This document shows, piece after piece, positions 11,001 to 18,081 of a stretch of DNA of 64,000 nt; positions within the stretch are counted from its first letter, which is position 1; the number at the start of each line of letters is the position of its first letter. The notes under the pieces are model-generated. The model was given only the letters and a program-made list of their open reading frames with translations. It did not search any database and had not been told where the DNA came from. The stretch is from Magnetaquicoccus sp039908525 (GTDB taxonomy: Bacteria; Pseudomonadota; Magnetococcia; Magnetococcales; Magnetaquicoccaceae), in assembly GCA_039908525.1 (NCBI GenBank), contig JAMOAY010000026.1, forward strand, positions 15,817 to 79,816, given 5' to 3'. The translations under genes and the position numbers were made by a program.

Positions 11001-12162
11001 CATGACCGCCACCCAGATGGCGGGACTGAGTCCCACGCAGGTAGGCAAGTTGACCGTGGTTCAAGTGGCCGCCTTGACCCCGGCCCAGATGGCCGGTTTC
11101 GATGCCGACGACATGGCCGCGCTCTCCGCCACCCAGGTCAGTCGTCTGAGCGCGACGCAGATGGCCGCCATGAGCGTCACACAAATGAGCGGATTGACAG
11201 CGACCGCGATTGCGGCGATGACGACCACCCAGTTCATGGGGGTACCGACTGCGTGGATGGGAAGCTTGAGCCCGACCCAGATGCGGGGCCTGACGGCAAC
11301 GCACATCAAGGCACTGACCACCACGCAGATGGCCGGCCTGAGCGTCACCCAGGTGGCTGCCTTGACCACAGCGCAGATTGCCAGATTGTCGACGGCGCAC
11401 ATGGGTGTTTTGGGGTCGGAGAGTATTGCCGCGTTGACCATCACCCAGATGCCGGGTTTGACCAGCTCGCACATAGCGGCCCTGACCACCGGACAGTTGG
11501 GTGGACTGGAGTCCACCGACCTTGCCATCCTCTCATCCACGCAAATGGCGGCCTTCTCCGCGACCGGGATCGGCATGCTGACGACCGATCAGATGGGTGG
11601 TCTGACCTCTGCGCAGGTGAGAGATCTCTCCATCACCCAGGCAAGGGCGCTGAGTTCGGAGCAGATTGCCGCACTGACCACCACACAGGTCAAGGGTTTG
11701 GAGGCCCGGGACATCGCCATGCTGACGGCGGCGGTGACAGGTTTGACCACGGCGCAAATCGCCGTACTCTCCGTCACGCAGGTGGGAGGGTTGACCTCCA
11801 CGCAGTTGGGGACTCTCTCTGCCGACCAGGTGGGTGGTTTGACCATCACCCACGTCAAGGCGCTGACCATCTTGCAAATACCCGGCTTGACCGCCGAGGA
11901 TATCGATGCCTGGGGCATGACAGACGACATGAACAAGATAAACGCTTTGAGTGCAGCACAGATCAAGGCCCTGACGCCCGGTGCGGTTGTGGGGCTCAGC
12001 TCCCATATCAATCACTTGAGTACGACCCAGGTCAAGGGGTTTGATACGGGGGATTTTGCTCTGTTGGGTGTTTCTGTGAATCCGTTCAGCGCAGACCAGA
12101 TCGCGGCTTTGTCCAGTGATCAGAAAAAGGCATACACGGCGGCTTTGACGGTTGTTGGGTAG
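5011..12162 (+). CDS. Giant surface protein, 3' part: Calx-beta, PD40-like, Ig-like, caspase-like domain, octapeptide repeats
   Basis: Continues the gene starting at 3021; the GTG at 5011 is only the first in-frame codon after the G tract, not a supported start. Domain order by position: end of the seventh FG-GAP repeat; Calx-beta at about 5115-5470; seven PD40/TolB-like blades at 5490-6790 (ISADGRFVAF, FLRDTKTGQT); second Calx-beta at 6800-7145; a SwmB-like domain at 7150-7480; Ig-like domains to about 8500. A caspase/C13-like domain follows at 8510-9230, with His in MADHGG (codon 8833) and Cys in LGACNSGSF (codon 8998), residues 1938 and 1993 of the restored protein. Then an FN3-like segment and about 70 octapeptide units. 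There is no RTX nonapeptide and no LPxTG. It may be a secreted or surface protein able to process itself; this is inference. Confidence 0.85.
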   Translation: MRSVAVGDLNGDGYSDLVAANENNGTVSVLLNTTHAGRLELAATSADKSEGNSGNTPFSFTVTRTGGTTVASTVNWGVTGSGSHAAAASDFVGSTYPSGTLSFAAGESSKTITVHVAGETVAESAESFTVSLSNALGATIGTGSATGTIRNDDAAPLAGPLTRISVDSSGNQADGFSLSPTISADGRFVAFISYATNLVAAEDDAPASGSSNVFLRDTKTGQTAFLSTSISSYTPSSTGNTLNSNPIPAISADGQFVAFAQSDALSGVGIALRDIKAEKTTAIAVDPSGAPGNNFSYYPAINADGRFVAFVSDASNLVAEDTNGRTDVFLRDTRTGQTTRISVASNGAQAEGGSIHLGSAMSLSANSATTYQINYAPAVSADGRYVAFNSRATNLVDNDTNNSADIFLRDTKTGQTTRISVDSTGTEGDNDSFDCAISADGRFVVFSSLAANLVDNDTNGSSDIFLRDTKTGKTTRISVGSSGNQGNNISVKPQISADGRFVVFSSLASNLVDKDTNRSTDVFLRDIQTGQTMRLSVNAANIQGNSSSAGISADGPSAISADGRYVAFSSNASNLVGDTNGVADIFLRDTQAMQLPSLSIAATSAEEKEGKSGSTPFTFTVTRSGVTKSATTVGWSVTGSGDAAAAANDFAGGTLPTGTLTFAAGETSKSITVHVTGDTAIESDEGFTLSLANVSGATIDIGTAIGTIRNDDVDTTAPLFVSAAVNGNTLVMTYTEATTLDALNTPATGVFTVVSGGSANAVTAVAVDASNKTVTLTLSDAVAYGQTATVAYADPTGGNDAKAIQDAAGNDAVSLAATAVVNNTPYTPPPILTNLDLDPADDSGFSNRDRITQYTTGLTISGSGGRASATVSLFDDVNGNGAKDASEGVLATVSVAGSGGGWSTDVKLSPGTHSIRATQTDSAGKTSAVSDALPVTVDTTAPSVAFKAPVDQSTLNQLSIIHGTTSDANIHQVDLKILDQTKNTYQYLNKFGFLTPGEVASSVDAVTNKSQGTWSADIGGGWLPAHTYALTAVAQDLAGNRATGTVTFGFTTDGTRLATQINLDRSLVSINANETVTLTGQLKRSDSVEGGMSGQTIRLQIADPSGGTTRSFSTTTADDSGHFTFSDISGFATSGNYNVHVTSDSTSLLRAASNYADVHVGAPVGYAILVQGELDTGTATPEGLLAHKRTTNEIYTTLLNRGFTSDNIQYFNFDTSKTTAPTPDPSGGPLPNYRNLPGVAPNPVTRATLQAAIETWAKGKMLASPAPLYVIMADHGGPEVLHIGPNDDAGRITSADLGGWLNNLNISLGAQGTTGQQALAQKQVVVLGACNSGSFMDNLTTTANNRIVITSSTGKEKSYRGTTEQDGVQNGEMFLQYLFKSLGEGRNFYDAFNSATLLTETNLVVAKDTANASSNTASDRLNQRIADTSGQHPLLNDNGDAWGSNELSLGRGMDGAVAHTLKLGMELSSQQNASDPVQIGKVAPALYDAGSGTTLLWAKETNPSATPNARSAWVSVMGPQYVPVDSSTSTDPQLSFSLPTGAMTYNATLQRWEISASSIPGFSNFADPGRYEFQYAMQDAASGALAAPVVGYVYKNKSGNLPPGQVALETPASTSVVNSIGLFNWSDASDPEKNKVSYTLTIAKDQAFANEVYRVENLALSRNLIDFTETGIDAGDYWWRVDAVDNFGARSTSLPQKFTLSLTNALPEILQGIVASSLDFSRLASVALSFNGKPVANTEKDGSLALLLSTTEGTLKLEAPGYQTKSIAITSANAQQSIAQINLDPLTVVPFTTQVSGLNSTQIAALTVTQAAGLSTTQIGSLTATQLKGLSAVLMGNLSGEQVRAMTMTQVKALSKTQMSALSSTQMGSLSPAFLAALSLDQIKGMTATQIAGLTTSQGGGLTVTFIKTLSGTQVAGLTTAQLSALTTTQTGSLSGAQIRSMRMEQIAGLSTLQMANLASAQASGFTTTQMGGLSAEQVGALTGTLLQSLTATQMGGMTATQMAGLSPTQVGKLTVVQVAALTPAQMAGFDADDMAALSATQVSRLSATQMAAMSVTQMSGLTATAIAAMTTTQFMGVPTAWMGSLSPTQMRGLTATHIKALTTTQMAGLSVTQVAALTTAQIARLSTAHMGVLGSESIAALTITQMPGLTSSHIAALTTGQLGGLESTDLAILSSTQMAAFSATGIGMLTTDQMGGLTSAQVRDLSITQARALSSEQIAALTTTQVKGLEARDIAMLTAAVTGLTTAQIAVLSVTQVGGLTSTQLGTLSADQVGGLTITHVKALTILQIPGLTAEDIDAWGMTDDMNKINALSAAQIKALTPGAVVGLSSHINHLSTTQVKGFDTGDFALLGVSVNPFSADQIAALSSDQKKAYTAALTVVG
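10402..12147 (+). repeat. C-terminal block of about 70 octapeptide repeats
   Basis: Roughly 70 units of L-(S/T)-x-x-Q-(M/I/V)-x-(G/A/S), such as LTATQMGG, run almost to the end of the giant protein. The register is kept except for a seven-residue unit near 11735 and a 12-residue interruption near 11910. Some neighbouring units are more alike in DNA than distant ones, which suggests growth by tandem duplication. Confidence 0.85.
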
Positions 12163-12200
12163 TGGGTGGCATCAACGAACCATAAGAATGAAACGGGGTC

Positions 12201-12247
12201 TGTGGGAGGCGGTTCGCCGCTTCCCACAGGGGTGGTCGAAACGACCA
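12201..12247. repeat. Double hairpin between the giant gene and kup (first of two related copies)
   Basis: A 12-bp stem with one G-T pair (TGTGGGAGGCGG at 12201-12212, loop TTCG, CCGCTTCCCACA at 12217-12228) is followed by a smaller hairpin TGGTCG-AAA-CGACCA at 12233-12247. There is no T run, so it is not a classic terminator, though a TTCG-capped stem could stabilise the 3' end of the giant mRNA. A related pair lies at 53697-53748. Confidence 0.7.
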
Positions 12248-12373
12248 TCGTGGCCGCATTGATAAAATTTTAACGTTTCCCGTCCAACCTTTTTCCCAAA
12301 TTTTACGTTCAACGACGTAGCATCCCTTCCGCGTATTCTGGATGGACACTTTTTTCGTGGAAGGAGACTGCCT

Positions 12374-14284
12374 GTGAGTCAGTCGGTGGAACATGTGCAA
12401 GGCAACCGGCTCGTGCCTTTGATGGTCGGCGCCATTGGGGTGGTGTTCGGCGATATCGGCACCAGCCCCCTCTACGCGATGAAGGAGGCCTTGGGTGGCG
12501 CGCATGCGGTTGCACCCACCCATGACACGGTACTGGGGACGGTCTCCCTCATCCTTTGGACCCTCATCGTGGTGCTGACCGTCAAATACCAGTTTTTTAT
12601 CATGCGCGCCGACGACCAGGGGGAGGGGGGCAGTCTGGTGCTGGTGGCCCTGGCCAGAAAGTTCACCCAGGGCAGTCCCCGGATGCAGCGCATCGTCATG
12701 ATCGTGGGGATGATCGGGGTGTCGCTCTTTTTCGGTGACGGGGTGATCACCCCGGCCATCTCGGTGTTGTCGGCCGTGGAAGGTCTGGGCGTGGTGACCC
12801 CGGCCTCTCAGCCATACATCCTGCCCATCGCCCTGACGGTCATTTTTTTGCTCTTCTTTTTTCAAAGCAAGGGGACGGCCAAGATCGGGCGGTTTTTTGG
12901 TCCTGTCTGCGTGATCTGGTTTCTGGCCATCGCCGCTGTGGGCGTGAAGGAGATTGTTCGGCACCCGGAAATTTTGGCAGCCTTGAACCCGGTGTACGGG
13001 ATGCGTTTTCTTTTCGGCGACAGCAGCGGCAGCACCTTCGTGGTGATGGGATCGGTCTTTCTGGCGGTGACGGGCGCCGAAGCCCTGTATGTGGACATGG
13101 GCCATTTTGGCAAGCGGGCCATCAACGGGTCCTGGGGTGTGTTCGTCTTTCCGGCCCTCTGCCTGAACTATCTGGGGCAGGGTGCCCTGATCCTGGGCAA
13201 TCCGGCGGCGGTCAAAAATCCTTTCTACCTGAGCGTACCGGAGTGGGGCATGCTGCCCATGGTCCTGTTGGCCACATTGGCGACGATCATCGCCTCACAG
13301 GCGGTCATCTCCGGGGCCTTCTCCGCCACCCGGCAGGCCATGCAGTTGGGCTATCTGCCACGGTTGCAGGTTGTCCATACCTCTTCTTCACACAGGGGGC
13401 AGATCTATGTGCCGGTGACCAACTGGTTGTTGCTGCTGGCCGTCATGGGCGCCGTGCTGCTCTTCAAGAGCTCGGAAAACCTGGCAGCGACCTATGGCAT
13501 TGCGGTGACCGGTACCATGGTGGCGGAGACCTCTCTGGCCTTTGGCATTGTTCTGAGATGTCTGTTTTCCTGGAACTGGTGGCTGGCTTTGCCGCTCCTG
13601 CTGCTCTTCCTGGGCGTGGATTTGAGTTTTTTTGGCGCCAACGTCCTCAAGTTCATGGATGGTGGTTGGTTTCCTCTGGCCATGGGGGCGGTGCTCTTCC
13701 TGCTGATGTCCACCTGGCGCAAGGGACAGGAACTGGTGCACAAGGCGGTGCGCAAGGAGGAGATCCCGTTGGAGCCTTTCTTGCGTCAGTTTGATACCAC
13801 AGCCATCCACCGGGTCTCCGGGACCGCCGTCTTCATGACGCAAAATCTCCACGTGGCCCCCTCTGCCCTGGTGCAAATGTTACAACACGCCATGACGCTG
13901 CATGAACGGGTCATCCTGCTGAGTGTGCAGATGGCGGAAGTTCCTTATGTCCCCGCGAAGGAGCGGGTCCATGTCGATCGTCTGTACGACGCATACTACC
14001 GTCTCAAGATTCTTTACGGCTATATGGAAACGGTGGATCTGCCCGGGTCGTTGGCCGGTTGTTCGTTGGCAGATGGAGAACCGATGCTCCTGGAGGATAC
14101 CCATTTTTTCCTGGGCAGGGCCAGTTACGTGGCGGGTCGCCAGCCGGGAATGGCCGGCTGGCGGTTGAAACTTTTCCTGACACTGCTCAAGAATGCCGAG
14201 AGTGCCACCGGCTTTTTCAAACTGCCGCCCGAACGGGTGGTGGACATGGGCACGCGCATCGTCCTGGGGGGGCGGACCTCATGA
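12374..14284 (+). CDS. kup: Low-affinity potassium uptake protein Kup
   Basis: A 636-residue protein, close to the usual 620-640. It starts at GTG 12374 with AAGGAG seven bases upstream. The Kup signature GVVFGDIGTSPLYAMKE appears at residues 22-38, followed by about 12 hydrophobic segments to residue 450 and a cytoplasmic C-terminal domain. Conserved helices include FFGDGVITPAISVLSAVEG and TGAEALYVDMGHFG. Kup imports K+ by proton symport across the inner membrane. The stop overlaps the leader of the KdpD-like gene (ATG 14 bases later), so potassium transport and sensing are likely cotranscribed. Confidence 0.95.
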   Translation: MSQSVEHVQGNRLVPLMVGAIGVVFGDIGTSPLYAMKEALGGAHAVAPTHDTVLGTVSLILWTLIVVLTVKYQFFIMRADDQGEGGSLVLVALARKFTQGSPRMQRIVMIVGMIGVSLFFGDGVITPAISVLSAVEGLGVVTPASQPYILPIALTVIFLLFFFQSKGTAKIGRFFGPVCVIWFLAIAAVGVKEIVRHPEILAALNPVYGMRFLFGDSSGSTFVVMGSVFLAVTGAEALYVDMGHFGKRAINGSWGVFVFPALCLNYLGQGALILGNPAAVKNPFYLSVPEWGMLPMVLLATLATIIASQAVISGAFSATRQAMQLGYLPRLQVVHTSSSHRGQIYVPVTNWLLLLAVMGAVLLFKSSENLAATYGIAVTGTMVAETSLAFGIVLRCLFSWNWWLALPLLLLFLGVDLSFFGANVLKFMDGGWFPLAMGAVLFLLMSTWRKGQELVHKAVRKEEIPLEPFLRQFDTTAIHRVSGTAVFMTQNLHVAPSALVQMLQHAMTLHERVILLSVQMAEVPYVPAKERVHVDRLYDAYYRLKILYGYMETVDLPGSLAGCSLADGEPMLLEDTHFFLGRASYVAGRQPGMAGWRLKLFLTLLKNAESATGFFKLPPERVVDMGTRIVLGGRTS

Positions 14285-14297
14285 GCAACCGGTTGAT

Positions 14298-16262
14298 ATG
14301 ATCGAACACCCCGCATCTTCCGCCGCCGACTGGCCGCTCCGGGAGTCGGTGCTGGTCTGCGTGGGGCCGGGACCGGACAGTGAAAAACTGGTCCTCCGCG
14401 CTGCCCGTCGGGCCAGGCAGACGGATGCTGTTTGGCATGCCATCGCTGTCGAGACCCCATCCCTGCAGAGATTGCCGGAACCGGCGCGGGCCCGCATTCT
14501 CGGGATCCTGAAGATGGCCCAGGATATGGGGGCAAAAACAGCCAGTCTGGCCGGGTTGGACGCCGTGGATGTCGCCATCGCCTACGCCCAGGAACACCAG
14601 CTTGGCACCGTCCTGGTGGGACGGGACCGTTACCGGCGACTGCCGTGGCAACACGGCTTTGCCGAAAAGATCGGCCGTCTGGCCCCGAACCTGGAACTTC
14701 TCCAGGTTGCACGGGATGACGGGGGCACGGACCATGCGCTGCCGTACCTTGTCCCCCGATGGCAGCGCTCTGCCACAGAATGGCATCCGTATGGGTTGGC
14801 GTCGCTGATCGTGGCGCTGGTCACGGCCGGGAGCGTGTCGTTGCATGACCACCTCGATCTGACCAACATCGCCATGATCTTTTTGCTGGCGGTGGTTTTT
14901 TCCGCCGTTCGTTTGGGGCGCGGGGCGGCGGTTCTGGCCGCTTTTCTCTCCGTGGGCGCTTTCGATTTTTTCTTCGTGCCGCCGCGGTTCACCTTTGCCG
15001 TTCAGGATGTCCAGTATCTGGTCACCTTCGCGGTCATGCTGACCGTGGCCCTGGTGATCGGACAACTCACCGCCGGTCTGCAACGCCAGGCCTTGATGGC
15101 CAGCAAGCGGGAACAGCGGATGCGGGCACTCTATGAGATGTCTCGTGATCTTTCCAGCGCGTTGAGTGTGGAGCAGATCGTTGCCATCTGCCAACGTTTC
15201 ATCCAACAGGGATTCAACGCCGCCGTTGCCGTCTGCGTGCCGGGACGGGAGAGGCAGTTGGTGTGGGTGGATGGCTCTGCCCCGCTCGATGACACGGCGC
15301 TCGCCATGGCCCAGTGGAGTTTCGAGCACGGACAGAGCACCGGCCTGGAGATGAAGAGCATCTCCGCGCATCTTCTGTGTGTGCCCCTCAAGGCCCCCAC
15401 ACGCCTGTGTGGGGTGCTGGTGGTGATCCCCCATGCCCTGACCCGGGAGCTTCCTCTGGAGCATCGGCAGTTGCTTGACACCAGTGCCACCCTGATCGCC
15501 ATTGCCCTGGAACGGGTTCACTGTGTGATCCTGGCGCGGGATGCCCAGGTGAACATGGAATCGGAACGCCTGCGCAACGCCCTGTTGTCGGCCATTTCTC
15601 ATGATTTGCGTACCCCGTTGACGGTCATGGCCGGTCTGACGGATGCCCTGTGCATGGCCAAACCGGCCTTGACCGAACCGCACGCCAGTCTGGTCCATGC
15701 CATCCGGGAGGGGGTGTCCCGTACCGTGACCATGGCCAACAACCTGCTGGACATGGCCCGCATGCAGATGGGTGGCGGTGTGCTGAACCCGAGTTGGCAG
15801 ACCCTGGAAGAGGTGATCGGGGTCTCCATGGGCCGTTGTGCGCCGGCTCTTGTGCACCATGAGGTGCGCATCCACCTGCCCCCGGATCTGCCCCTGCTGG
15901 AGTTGGACGGTGGTCTGATGGAGCGGGTCTTTGACAACCTGCTGGAGAACGCCGCAAAATACACCCCTCCGGGCTCCCGCATCACCCTTTCCGCCGGGCA
16001 GAACGGCGGGTTTGTGGCGGTTTCCGTCTGCGACAACGGTCCTGGCATTCCCTCCGGCATGGAAGAGCAGCTGTTTGAAAAGTTTACCCGCGGGAAGACG
16101 GAGTCGCCGATCGCGGGGTTTGGGTTGGGACTGGCCATTGTGCGCTCCATCGTCGAGGCCCATGGCGGGTCGGTGCGGGCGGAAAACCTGCCTGGCAAGG
16201 GGGCCTGTTTTGTCCTTCTTCTACCCGTGGGCAATCCCCCCACCATTCCGGAGGAGTCCTGA
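14298..16262 (+). CDS. KdpD-like sensor histidine kinase lacking the N-terminal KdpD domain
   Basis: A 654-residue protein. ATG 14298 is the first usable start after the kup stop at 14284; earlier codons in this frame lie inside kup. It matches KdpD only from the universal-stress-like domain on: USP fold 15-140, four short membrane segments (DUF4118) 165-258, GAF 270-405, HisKA with phospho-acceptor H435 in ISHDLRTP, and HATPase with DNGPGIP and GFGLGLAIV. The roughly 200-residue N-terminal KdpD domain with its Walker motif is absent. In E. coli, KdpD senses K+ limitation and turns on kdpFABC; here the partner transporter is kup. A TGATG junction couples it to the regulator gene. Confidence 0.9.
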   Translation: MIEHPASSAADWPLRESVLVCVGPGPDSEKLVLRAARRARQTDAVWHAIAVETPSLQRLPEPARARILGILKMAQDMGAKTASLAGLDAVDVAIAYAQEHQLGTVLVGRDRYRRLPWQHGFAEKIGRLAPNLELLQVARDDGGTDHALPYLVPRWQRSATEWHPYGLASLIVALVTAGSVSLHDHLDLTNIAMIFLLAVVFSAVRLGRGAAVLAAFLSVGAFDFFFVPPRFTFAVQDVQYLVTFAVMLTVALVIGQLTAGLQRQALMASKREQRMRALYEMSRDLSSALSVEQIVAICQRFIQQGFNAAVAVCVPGRERQLVWVDGSAPLDDTALAMAQWSFEHGQSTGLEMKSISAHLLCVPLKAPTRLCGVLVVIPHALTRELPLEHRQLLDTSATLIAIALERVHCVILARDAQVNMESERLRNALLSAISHDLRTPLTVMAGLTDALCMAKPALTEPHASLVHAIREGVSRTVTMANNLLDMARMQMGGGVLNPSWQTLEEVIGVSMGRCAPALVHHEVRIHLPPDLPLLELDGGLMERVFDNLLENAAKYTPPGSRITLSAGQNGGFVAVSVCDNGPGIPSGMEEQLFEKFTRGKTESPIAGFGLGLAIVRSIVEAHGGSVRAENLPGKGACFVLLLPVGNPPTIPEES

Positions 16263-16975
16263 TGTCCGGTGACCATGCACCGGCCATTCTGATCGTCGTG
16301 ATCGAGGATGAACCGCAAATCCGCCGCTTTGTTCGTGCCGCCCTGGAGGCGGAACGGTACGTCGTCGTGGAATCGGAGACGGGGGCACGGGGTCTGATTG
16401 AGGTGGGCACCCGTCGTCCCGATCTGGTCATCGTGGATCTGGGATTGCCGGACGGGGATGGCATGGAGGTGATCCGGGAGATGCGCACATGGTCAAACCT
16501 GCCCGTTCTGATTCTCTCGGCGCGTTCCCATGAAACCGACAAGGTCAAGGCACTGGATGGGGGGGCCGACGATTACCTGACCAAGCCTTTTGGGGTTCCC
16601 GAGCTGCTGGCGCGGGTGCGTGCCCTGTTGCGTCGTTCGGTCCGTCTTCATGCAGAGGAGAGCTCCACCGTGCGTTTCGGCACGGTGGAGGTCAACCTCA
16701 GCCAGCGGCTGGTGACCCGGGGTGGCAGGGGCGTTCACCTGACGGCCATTGAATACCGCCTGCTTGCCCAACTGGTTGCCAATGCCGGGCGGGTTTTGAC
16801 GCACCGTTCCCTGTTGTGCGACGTTTGGGGACCGAATCAATCCGAGAGCACACACTATCTGCGGGTTTACATGTCCAACCTGCGGCGCAAACTGGAGGAG
16901 GATCCCAACGTGCCCCGGCATATCCTGACGGAATCGGGTGTGGGGTACCGGCTTGTGCTGTCGTGCGAGGCATAG
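16262..16975 (+). CDS. kdpE: OmpR/KdpE-family response regulator
   Basis: A 237-residue two-domain regulator. The receiver domain has the acidic pair E15-D16, phospho-acceptor D59 in VIVDLGLPDGDG and K108 in LTKPFG. The winged-helix DNA-binding domain covers about 135-232, with RVYMSNLRRKLEEDP and the closing TESGVGYRLV. The ATG overlaps the kinase stop by one base (TGATG), so kinase and regulator are translated together. It probably controls its own operon with kup or other potassium genes; no kdpFABC genes are in the window. Confidence 0.93.
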   Translation: MSGDHAPAILIVVIEDEPQIRRFVRAALEAERYVVVESETGARGLIEVGTRRPDLVIVDLGLPDGDGMEVIREMRTWSNLPVLILSARSHETDKVKALDGGADDYLTKPFGVPELLARVRALLRRSVRLHAEESSTVRFGTVEVNLSQRLVTRGGRGVHLTAIEYRLLAQLVANAGRVLTHRSLLCDVWGPNQSESTHYLRVYMSNLRRKLEEDPNVPRHILTESGVGYRLVLSCEA

Positions 16976-16976
16976 C

Positions 16977-17003
16977 GGGTAACATCGTTACCCACATCTT
17001 TTC
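16977..17003 (+). terminator. Possible weak terminator after kdpE
   Basis: A 7-bp stem (GGGTAAC, loop ATC, GTTACCC) begins two bases after the kdpE stop and is followed by ACATCTTTT. The T run is only four, so activity is uncertain. Confidence 0.45.
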
Positions 17004-17012
17004 ACAACTGCG

Positions 17013-17408
17013 GGTCCAGGGGGGTCACCCCCCTGGCGGGTGCAGGGCAGAGCCCTGCATAAAAGGCGCGTTTTCACAAAGCAAATTTTCGCAGAAAATT
17101 TGCGCAACGCGCCCAAAACGCCCCGCAGGGGCACTCCTGGAGGGCGGCAGCCCGACTCAGACATCGCGGGACAAGGGGTGTTACCACGTATCCACCCCGA
17201 AGCGCACGGTGTTTGGCGATCTCTTGGTCGGGCTGCCGCCCTCCAGGAGTCCGCCCCTGCGGGGCGGGTTTTGTGCGCGCGGCGCCCATTGGCTACGCCA
17301 ATGGGCTTCGGTAAAGGCGCGCACGACAAGCAAGGGCTCCGCCCTTGCATCCGCCAGCCAGGGCTCTGCCCTGGACCCGCCAGGGGAGATAATCTCCCCT
17401 GGACCCCA
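17013..17408. repeat. Large inverted-repeat intergenic element, copy 1
   Basis: About 400 bases of nested palindromes with no credible gene. The outer ends carry a GGGTCCAGGGG...CCCCTGG motif and its inverse. Inside, 36-39-base arms at 17120-17155 and 17227-17265 (GGAGGGCGGCAGCCCGAC against GTCGGGCTGCCGCCCTCC) face each other across a 71-base centre. A perfect 10-bp hairpin (GCCCATTGGC-TAC-GCCAATGGGC) follows near 17284. A second copy is at 54973-55525 with highly similar arms but a different, longer centre. It sits between convergent operons. No transposase is present; it could be a MITE-like element, a structured RNA or a transcription barrier. Confidence 0.8.
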
Positions 17409-17444
17409 TGGAAATTTACCAGTCAAATCAGCTTGGTTAGACCA

Positions 17445-18047
17445 CTACTCCCCCACCCACCCCCTGGCGATCGGTTTGGCCAGCAGGCGACGATGAAGCT
17501 GTTCCAGCTTGAGCACCAGACGATCTCCACGCCGGTTGATGCGCAGTTGACGGTTGACCAACCCCACGGAGACCCCGGCCACCAGCAGACCACCGGCCAT
17601 GTCCAGGGGAAAATGGACCCCCAGATAGACCCGTGCCCAGCAGACCGACAGGGCCACGCCCAGCAGGATCCAGCCGACCCGCTTGCGGGTGACCTGCCAC
17701 CAGAGGGCAAGGGCGATCGAAAAACAAAACACCGCGTGATTGCTGGGGAAGGAGCTGTTCGGGGCGTGGCTCAGGTGGGTATGGCCCAGACCCAGTACGA
17801 ACGGGCGGGGGTGGGGCCAGGCCCAGCGGATGGCCTGGCTGATCAGCAGCCCCAGGAGGACGGCCAGCAGGGCACGGACCACCAGCTCCCGGTGGTAGGA
17901 GAACCCCCACAGCCACAGGACCAGCAAAAACGCGGGCAGTGCGTATACCAGCCATTTGCCAAGGAAAAGGGCGCCATACAGCAGGAGCGGGGAGGGCTCC
18001 GCGCCGGCGTTGAGCAGCAGAAAAAGGGTCTGATTGAACGATTCCAT
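17445..18047 (-). CDS. PAP2-family phosphatase (undecaprenyl-diphosphatase-like)
   Basis: A 200-residue integral membrane protein starting MESFNQTLFLLL; the frame runs open upstream to 18602, but the methionine at 18047 begins the conserved family pattern. Membrane segments lie at about 18-40, 50-75, 108-125 and 133-165. The PAP2 catalytic motifs are present: RWAWPHPRP (Arg replacing the usual first Lys), PSNH in SFPSNHAVF, and ARVYLGVHFPLD. Such enzymes dephosphorylate undecaprenyl diphosphate or related lipids on the periplasmic face. It is the last gene of the minus-strand run and starts 35 bases after the ZorA-like gene stop. Confidence 0.85.
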   Translation of the reverse strand: MESFNQTLFLLLNAGAEPSPLLLYGALFLGKWLVYALPAFLLVLWLWGFSYHRELVVRALLAVLLGLLISQAIRWAWPHPRPFVLGLGHTHLSHAPNSSFPSNHAVFCFSIALALWWQVTRKRVGWILLGVALSVCWARVYLGVHFPLDMAGGLLVAGVSVGLVNRQLRINRRGDRLVLKLEQLHRRLLAKPIARGWVGE

Positions 18048-18081
18048 GGATAAACCAGCAAAAAAGTAAGGGATTGCTCGA

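Noticed and set aside
3021..12162. RTX toxin
   Set aside because: No GGxGxDxxx nonapeptides are present; the calcium loops belong to FG-GAP repeats.
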